A stretch of 9,803 bases of DNA from NCBI GenBank assembly GCA_020052635.1, contig JAGVOR010000160.1, forward strand, positions 1 through 9,803, written 5' to 3'. Position numbers and translations under genes: made by a program. Position 1 is the first letter of the stretch. Every line of letters starts with the position of its first letter. Positions 5,954 to 9,803 of this stretch are shown here, in pieces. The notes under the pieces are model-generated. The model was given only the letters and a program-made list of their open reading frames with translations. It did not search any database and was not told where the DNA came from. The DNA comes from Candidatus Omnitrophota bacterium. GTDB taxonomy: Bacteria > Omnitrophota > Gorgyraeia > Gygaellales > Profunditerraquicolaceae.

Positions 5954-6747
5954 AAAAGTACCCCGACTAAAAGAAACCACCAGCCGTCTTTAGCTCGCAG
6001 CTTAAATTCATCCCAACTTAAGGCCTGCCCGCTCCAGCCGCGGGAAAGCATCGCTTTATAAACCTCTTCATTCATCCCGACTGAACGATACCATAATCCG
6101 GCAATATTCCAGGCCACGATCTCCTGCCCCGGCTGATATTTTACTCCGCAACCGATCCGGCTTTTAATCGCCAGATATGTATTCTGGACAATACCGATAA
6201 AAAGATAAATATAACGGTAGGTCATTCCTAAAACCATAATAAAAATCTGCGGAATCCCAAAAATCCTTAGCGCCTTAAGCAAGACGAAATGTTTGGTCGT
6301 CAAACCTAAAAGCACCACCCAGGATAAACAGGTAAGCAAACGGATGACAAAGATTGCCGCAGCGAAAGATCCTTGACGAGTAATAATCAGCCTTGCCCCC
6401 GCTAAGTTCACAATTAACCAGGGATCACCCGGCCCGAAAAGTGCCGGTATGGCGATAAATAAAGAAAACAGCGGGATAAAGATCCAGGTACGCTTTAAAA
6501 AAAACCATAAATTTATTTTAGAGAAAAAGGCCAAAGCCAGGCAGAACAGATACAACCAGAATAAAGTTGATATTCTTGTCGAAAACAAAGCCTGGAGAAT
6601 CAATAACAGAAAAGTAATTATTTTAGCCCCGGGGTCCAGCGATTGCAAAAAACCGGCTTTCAAAGCATAATCCTGGGCACTGATTGCATCCTTTAAAAAT
6701 GACAACCCCCCGATAATGGTACGCTCGACAAAGCTATTACTTTTCAT
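5929..6747 (-). CDS. cbiQ: transmembrane (T) subunit of an ECF-type cobalt/nickel transporter
   Basis: This 272-aa integral membrane protein of the CbiQ/EcfT family couples ATP hydrolysis by the ATPase to substrate movement by the S component. Hydrophobic segments lie at about 41-75, 86-104, 127-148, 165-192 and 255-271. Family features include SFVERTIIGGLSFLKDA near the N-terminus and LLQ-like LQSLDPGAKI (34-43). The two Arg coupling motifs are KSRIG (195-199) and MLSRGW (233-238), which contact the ATPase grooves. The ATG overlaps the thyX stop codon by one base (TAATG at 6749-6745), so it is translated by coupling and needs no ribosome-binding site of its own. No CbiM or CbiN gene is present in this window, although these usually sit next to cbiQ. 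The substrate is inferred to be cobalt or nickel. Confidence 0.88.
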   Translation of the reverse strand: MKSNSFVERTIIGGLSFLKDAISAQDYALKAGFLQSLDPGAKIITFLLLILQALFSTRISTLFWLYLFCLALAFFSKINLWFFLKRTWIFIPLFSLFIAIPALFGPGDPWLIVNLAGARLIITRQGSFAAAIFVIRLLTCLSWVVLLGLTTKHFVLLKALRIFGIPQIFIMVLGMTYRYIYLFIGIVQNTYLAIKSRIGCGVKYQPGQEIVAWNIAGLWYRSVGMNEEVYKAMLSRGWSGQALSWDEFKLRAKDGWWFLLVGVLLWIIWFLK

Positions 6748-7490
6748 TATTTATTCAGATTCAGAGAAATCAAGTTTTTAGGCGGGTATTTACCGCAACA
6801 AAATTTTTCTCCCTCAGGACAATAACCCAGCTCTTCACACTTGGCTCCGGCCGAAGTAAAAACTGCCGGCAGCTCTTTATGGCAGAGCTCAAGCATTTTT
6901 TCTGCTAATTGCCGAATTTCCCATTGCGCGCGCACGCAGCAGCGGTGCTGGAAAAAATGTAACAACTCCCGGCAATTCATCGTTACCACAATTTTGGTTT
7001 CCGCTGCCTGCGGCAGGGCAAAACGCGCATCCTGATTAGCCGACTCGCCGCTTAAATTATCCTGGGCCAAAAGATCCAGCAATTTAGTATAGCTTTGCTG
7101 GATCTCGACCATCAACTTTTCGAATTCAGCCCGGGCTACGCTATTGCGCGCAATCGACGGAGGGATAATATAATCAAAATCTTTTTCTTTAACGTAGCGC
7201 TGGCTCTGCTGGGAATAAGAAGCCAGCCGGTGACGCACCAATTGGTGAGTCAACGCCCGCGAGACTCCCGCAATGGCAAAGCTGAATTTTACATGCTCCA
7301 GCGGGCTTAAGTGCCCGGATGAAACTACGCTTTTTACAAATTCCTCCTGCTTCTTTGGATCTGCCGCCGGATCAGAAAAGATGTCCGCGGAAAATTTTTC
7401 AGAATAACATTGCCGGCAAGCCGCATAAATCAGGGAAATGGCATTTTGGCTTACCTCCAGCAAGCGTACATCCATGCTAACTTTTGCCAT
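6747..7490 (-). CDS. thyX: FAD-dependent thymidylate synthase
   Basis: ThyX makes dTMP from dUMP using 5,10-methylene-THF as carbon donor and FAD/NAD(P)H as reductant, releasing THF rather than dihydrofolate. The diagnostic RHRxxSxxxxSxR motif is present as RHRLASYSQQSQR (86-98). The conserved AQWEIR block (188-193) also matches the family. The length of 247 aa is normal. The C-terminus carries a Cys-rich patch (Cys218, 224, 231, 232) that could bind a metal; similar tails occur in some ThyX proteins, but their role is unclear. The ATG lies 19 nt after lipA, with a purine-rich but weak GAGAG upstream. Placement after glycine cleavage and lipoate genes fits, since glycine cleavage supplies its methylene-THF. 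No thyA is in the window. Confidence 0.95.
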   Translation of the reverse strand: MAKVSMDVRLLEVSQNAISLIYAACRQCYSEKFSADIFSDPAADPKKQEEFVKSVVSSGHLSPLEHVKFSFAIAGVSRALTHQLVRHRLASYSQQSQRYVKEKDFDYIIPPSIARNSVARAEFEKLMVEIQQSYTKLLDLLAQDNLSGESANQDARFALPQAAETKIVVTMNCRELLHFFQHRCCVRAQWEIRQLAEKMLELCHKELPAVFTSAGAKCEELGYCPEGEKFCCGKYPPKNLISLNLNK

Positions 7491-7509
7491 AACTCAAACT
7501 CTCTTTCTT

Positions 7510-8349
7510 TTAGGATAAATAATCTGCCGCCCGATAAGAACTACGCACATATGGGGCGCTTTCCACATGCAAAAAACCTAACGCTTTTGCCGCTTGCGCA
7601 TAATCATCAAACTTGTCCAAAGCAATATATTCCTTAACCGGATAATGCCTGTGGCTTGGCGCTAAATATTGGCCGATACTTAAAAAATCGCACCCGGCAC
7701 CGCGTAGATCGCGCATCACCGATAATACCTCATCCTCAGTCTCCCCTAAACCCAGCATCAAGCCGGATTTAGTTTTAATCAGCGTGGCCCTCTGCTTGAA
7801 GAAACCTAAAACATCCAGAGAACGTTGATAATTTGCCTTCTGGCGTACTGCCGGATAAAGCGAAGGCACGGTTTCCAAATTATGGCCGATAATCTGCGCC
7901 CCGCTTAGCGCCACTGCCCTAAGCGCAGTTAAAGAACCTAAAAAATCCGGGATCAAAAGTTCAATGCTTGCTTGCGGCAAACTTTGCCGGATCAATCTTA
8001 CCGTATCAGCAAAAACACCGGCCCCTCCGTCAACCAGATCATCCCGGGTCACGCTGGTGATCACGACATGCTTTAAACCCAGACGCTTTACTGCCTGCAA
8101 AACCCTGCTGGGCTCATCTAAGTCCGGCGGTGAAGGCTTAGCTTCTTGAATATTACAAAACGAGCAGTTGCGTGTACAGTTTTTTCCTAAAATCAAAAAT
8201 GTAGCGGTTGAGCGGGCGAAACACTCGCTCAGGTTAGGACAGATCGCCTGCTCGCAAACGGTATTTAACCCTAACCCGGATAACATCTGCTTGGTCGCCG
8301 CACAATCTTTGAGATTAATTTTTTTACGCAACCACGCCGGCTTCATCAT
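7510..8349 (-). CDS. lipA: lipoyl synthase (radical SAM)
   Basis: LipA inserts two sulfur atoms into octanoyl groups on lipoyl-carrier proteins, here most likely GcvH of the glycine cleavage system. Both iron-sulfur sites are visible. The auxiliary cluster is C-X4-C-X5-C at Cys32, Cys37 and Cys43, and the radical SAM cluster is C-X3-C-X2-C at Cys58, Cys62 and Cys65 (CTRNCSFC). The C-terminal RSSY motif (269-272) supplies the serine ligand. The length is 279 aa, within the usual range. The chosen start is the first ATG of an ATG-ATG pair (8349), downstream of GGAGG (8366-8362), and it gives the usual KPAWLRKK beginning. An in-frame TTG at 8370 lies upstream of that ribosome-binding site. The gene overlaps its upstream partner by 26 nt. 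Confidence 0.96.
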   Translation of the reverse strand: MMKPAWLRKKINLKDCAATKQMLSGLGLNTVCEQAICPNLSECFARSTATFLILGKNCTRNCSFCNIQEAKPSPPDLDEPSRVLQAVKRLGLKHVVITSVTRDDLVDGGAGVFADTVRLIRQSLPQASIELLIPDFLGSLTALRAVALSGAQIIGHNLETVPSLYPAVRQKANYQRSLDVLGFFKQRATLIKTKSGLMLGLGETEDEVLSVMRDLRGAGCDFLSIGQYLAPSHRHYPVKEYIALDKFDDYAQAAKALGFLHVESAPYVRSSYRAADYLS

Positions 8350-9070
8350 CAAATCGCTCTTCCTCCGCAAAGTTCACCTTAAAAACCGAACTAAAAGCAT
8401 TAATCAACTTTTGTTCCAAAATTTCTCTCGGGGGAACCGTGATTAATTCATTACCTAAAGTTGTCACGCCGGCTGATAATTCAACGGCAGGGATTTTAAG
8501 ATACTTAGACGCCATCTCCCAATTTATCCGGCAGGGAATCGACCCATGCTGAAAGACCGCCTGGCGGTTTCTCTTTTGAGCATTGCCGCCGATTTTTCTG
8601 CCGGAAACCACAATATCATATTTTTCATGCGCAGCGCTGCAGATTTCATGGGGCGCGGATTTATATTCAAAATCCGGATGCTCCCGGGCAAAACCCGGAT
8701 GCAACCCCAGCGACTCATAAAAACTAATCAGAAACCGGCAAATACTGCGGTAATCAACAAACACTGCTTTAGGCTCACCCGTATCGGATTTTGCGCAAAC
8801 AAAACTATAGGTTATTTCATCATCATGAAAAAGCAGACCACCACCGGTAATTCTTTTAGCTACTTCCACCCCGTCAGCAGAACAAGCCGCTAAATCCAGT
8901 AAATCCTTTGGCTCCTGCCGGAATCCGTAGGTAAAAGCGGGTTTGGCAAAGCGGTAAAGACGCAAAACCCCTACCCCATCCCCCAAATAACGCCGATAAA
9001 TTATTTCATCCAAAGCCATGTTCCTTAATGCCCCAAGGCTTGAGGAGCGGATAAGGCGGAATTCTTTCAT
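8324..9070 (-). CDS. lipoate/octanoate protein transferase (LipM/LplA family)
   Basis: This 248-aa protein of the biotin/lipoate ligase fold has NMALDE (17-22), RITGGGLLFHDDEITYS (73-89) and GRKIGGNAQKR (157-167) with Lys159 as the expected acyl-binding lysine, followed by HGSI (175-178). Cys144 in HEICSAAHEKYDI falls where LipM-type octanoyltransferases carry their catalytic cysteine, so transfer of octanoate from acyl carrier protein is the favoured role; LipA would then finish the cofactor. A lipoate-protein ligase (LplA) that scavenges free lipoate is the alternative; it usually has an extra C-terminal accessory domain, which is absent here. The family symbol is left blank for that reason. 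The ATG lies one base after the gcvPB stop codon (TAA-A-ATG), so it is translated by coupling. The last 26 nt overlap lipA. Confidence 0.88.
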   Translation of the reverse strand: MKEFRLIRSSSLGALRNMALDEIIYRRYLGDGVGVLRLYRFAKPAFTYGFRQEPKDLLDLAACSADGVEVAKRITGGGLLFHDDEITYSFVCAKSDTGEPKAVFVDYRSICRFLISFYESLGLHPGFAREHPDFEYKSAPHEICSAAHEKYDIVVSGRKIGGNAQKRNRQAVFQHGSIPCRINWEMASKYLKIPAVELSAGVTTLGNELITVPPREILEQKLINAFSSVFKVNFAEEERFDDEAGVVA

Positions 9071-9071
9071 T

Positions 9072-9803
9072 TTATTTCTGCGGATTTTTCCAGCAAAGAT
9101 CAGGCATTCGCGCTGCCCTCACCTCATCCAGGCGTTTAATCGGCATCTCTAAAGGCGCTTGAGTAACCTGAACAGGATCCTCATCGGCTAAGCGGGCAAT
9201 CTTAATCATCGTCTCGATAAAAGCGTCCAGGGATTCCTTGGATTCGGTTTCCGTAGGCTCAATCATCAATGCTTCTTTAACAATCAACGGGAAATATATC
9301 GTCGGGGGGTGATACCCCCGGTCAATCAGGTATTTGGCGATATCCAGCGCATGCACTCCGTTTTTAGCCTGCCGCGATGCGGAAAATACGCATTCATGCA
9401 TGCACGTTTTATCAAAAGCCAGATCATAATATTTTCTAAGCCGCGCCAAACAATAATTAGCGTTAAGTACGGCAATTTCCGCCGCCTCAATCAAACCCTG
9501 CTTGCCTAAAGCCAGAATATAAGCATAGGCTTTAAGGATCACTCCGAAATTCCCGTAGAATGGGGCAATGTAGCCGATAGATTTAGGATAATTATAATCT
9601 AAGGCATACGTTCCATCAATCCTGCGGATTACCCTGGAGATCGGCAAAAACTCAACCAACTCTTCACTCACCCCTACCGGCCCGGATCCCGGCCCCCCTC
9701 CGCCGTGCGGAGTAGCGAAAGTCTTATGTAAATTAATGTGCACGACGTCAAAACCAAGGTCTCCCGGGCGCGCTTTACCCAGCATCGCGTTAAGATTGGC
9801 CCC
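9072..9803 (-). CDS. gcvPB: glycine dehydrogenase (decarboxylating) subunit 2, C-terminal part
   Basis: This frame stays open through the right edge, so the gene is cut and 243 C-terminal residues are seen, beginning [15 protein letters not shown]. GcvP decarboxylates glycine with PLP and passes the aminomethyl group to lipoylated GcvH. The PLP lysine is in [20 protein letters not shown], at visible residue 27. The following [20 protein letters not shown] stretch and the PTETE segment are typical of the C-terminal half of P-protein. Many bacteria split P-protein into GcvPA and GcvPB. Because this end matches the compact subunit 2 form, the split version is likely, but the missing upstream part is needed to be sure. 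It opens the visible cluster, and gcvT, gcvH and gcvPA probably lie beyond the window. Confidence 0.93.
   Translation of the reverse strand, partial: GANLNAMLGKARPGDLGFDVVHINLHKTFATPHGGGGPGSGPVGVSEELVEFLPISRVIRRIDGTYALDYNYPKSIGYIAPFYGNFGVILKAYAYILALGKQGLIEAAEIAVLNANYCLARLRKYYDLAFDKTCMHECVFSASRQAKNGVHALDIAKYLIDRGYHPPTIYFPLIVKEALMIEPTETESKESLDAFIETMIKIARLADEDPVQVTQAPLEMPIKRLDEVRAARMPDLCWKNPQK

Noticed and set aside
5954..5980. GTG start for cbiO that would add nine residues
   Set aside because: No ribosome-binding site precedes it, while GGGG sits 7 nt before the ATG at 5953.
4609..7490. Both ThyX and the receptor begin with the residues MAKVSM
   Set aside because: The codons differ and the proteins are unrelated after residue 6. 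This looks like coincidence, although for the receptor it depends on accepting the TTG start.
8350..8370. TTG start for lipA that would add seven residues
   Set aside because: The GGAGG ribosome-binding sequence lies inside this extension, so the ATG at 8349 is the better start.

Overview
All genes in this 9.8 kb window lie on the minus strand, so they read from the right edge to the left. The content suggests a Gram-negative, probably uncultured anaerobe-type bacterium: type IV pilin/type II secretion genes, a split glycine dehydrogenase subunit (GcvPB), a FAD-dependent thymidylate synthase (ThyX) and moderate GC. The mix resembles Candidatus Omnitrophota or a related lineage. That placement is an inference from gene style, and no rRNA or phylogenetic marker is present to confirm it.

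Region A (9803 to 4786) is one tightly packed cluster in the order gcvPB (5' part off the window), a lipoate/octanoate transferase, lipA, thyX, cbiQ, cbiO and a small cupin. Genes overlap by 1-26 nt or are separated by 1-25 nt, so it is very likely one transcript. The first four make functional sense together. Glycine cleavage produces 5,10-methylene-THF and needs a lipoylated GcvH. The transferase and LipA build that cofactor. ThyX spends methylene-THF to make dTMP and returns THF. The cbiQ/cbiO pair adds the transmembrane and ATPase parts of a cobalt/nickel ECF-type importer. The ATPase has a His-rich tail, and no substrate-binding component is visible.

Region B (4785 to 2974) has a 159-nt gap with a possible promoter, then a membrane receptor with a Cache-like sensor, HAMP and PAS domains. 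It has no kinase, GGDEF or methyl-accepting output domain and stops just after the PAS domain.

Region C (2952 to 1) is a pilus/secretion block. It starts with an unusual PilM-like ATPase-fold protein that continues into an INLLP motif, a transmembrane helix and a periplasmic domain resembling GspB/GspC/PilP. Next is a major-pilin-like gene with a near-consensus sigma70 promoter, a 143-nt leader and a strong intrinsic terminator. A second, paralogous pilin-like gene follows, and then the first 32 codons of a membrane protein that runs off the left edge.

Most of the window is ordinary housekeeping and pilus content. The points most worth a second look are the PilM fusion, the output-less receptor beside it, and the ECF module with its His tail and missing substrate component. 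There are no RNA genes, CRISPR arrays, insertion sequences or integration signs that I can see.
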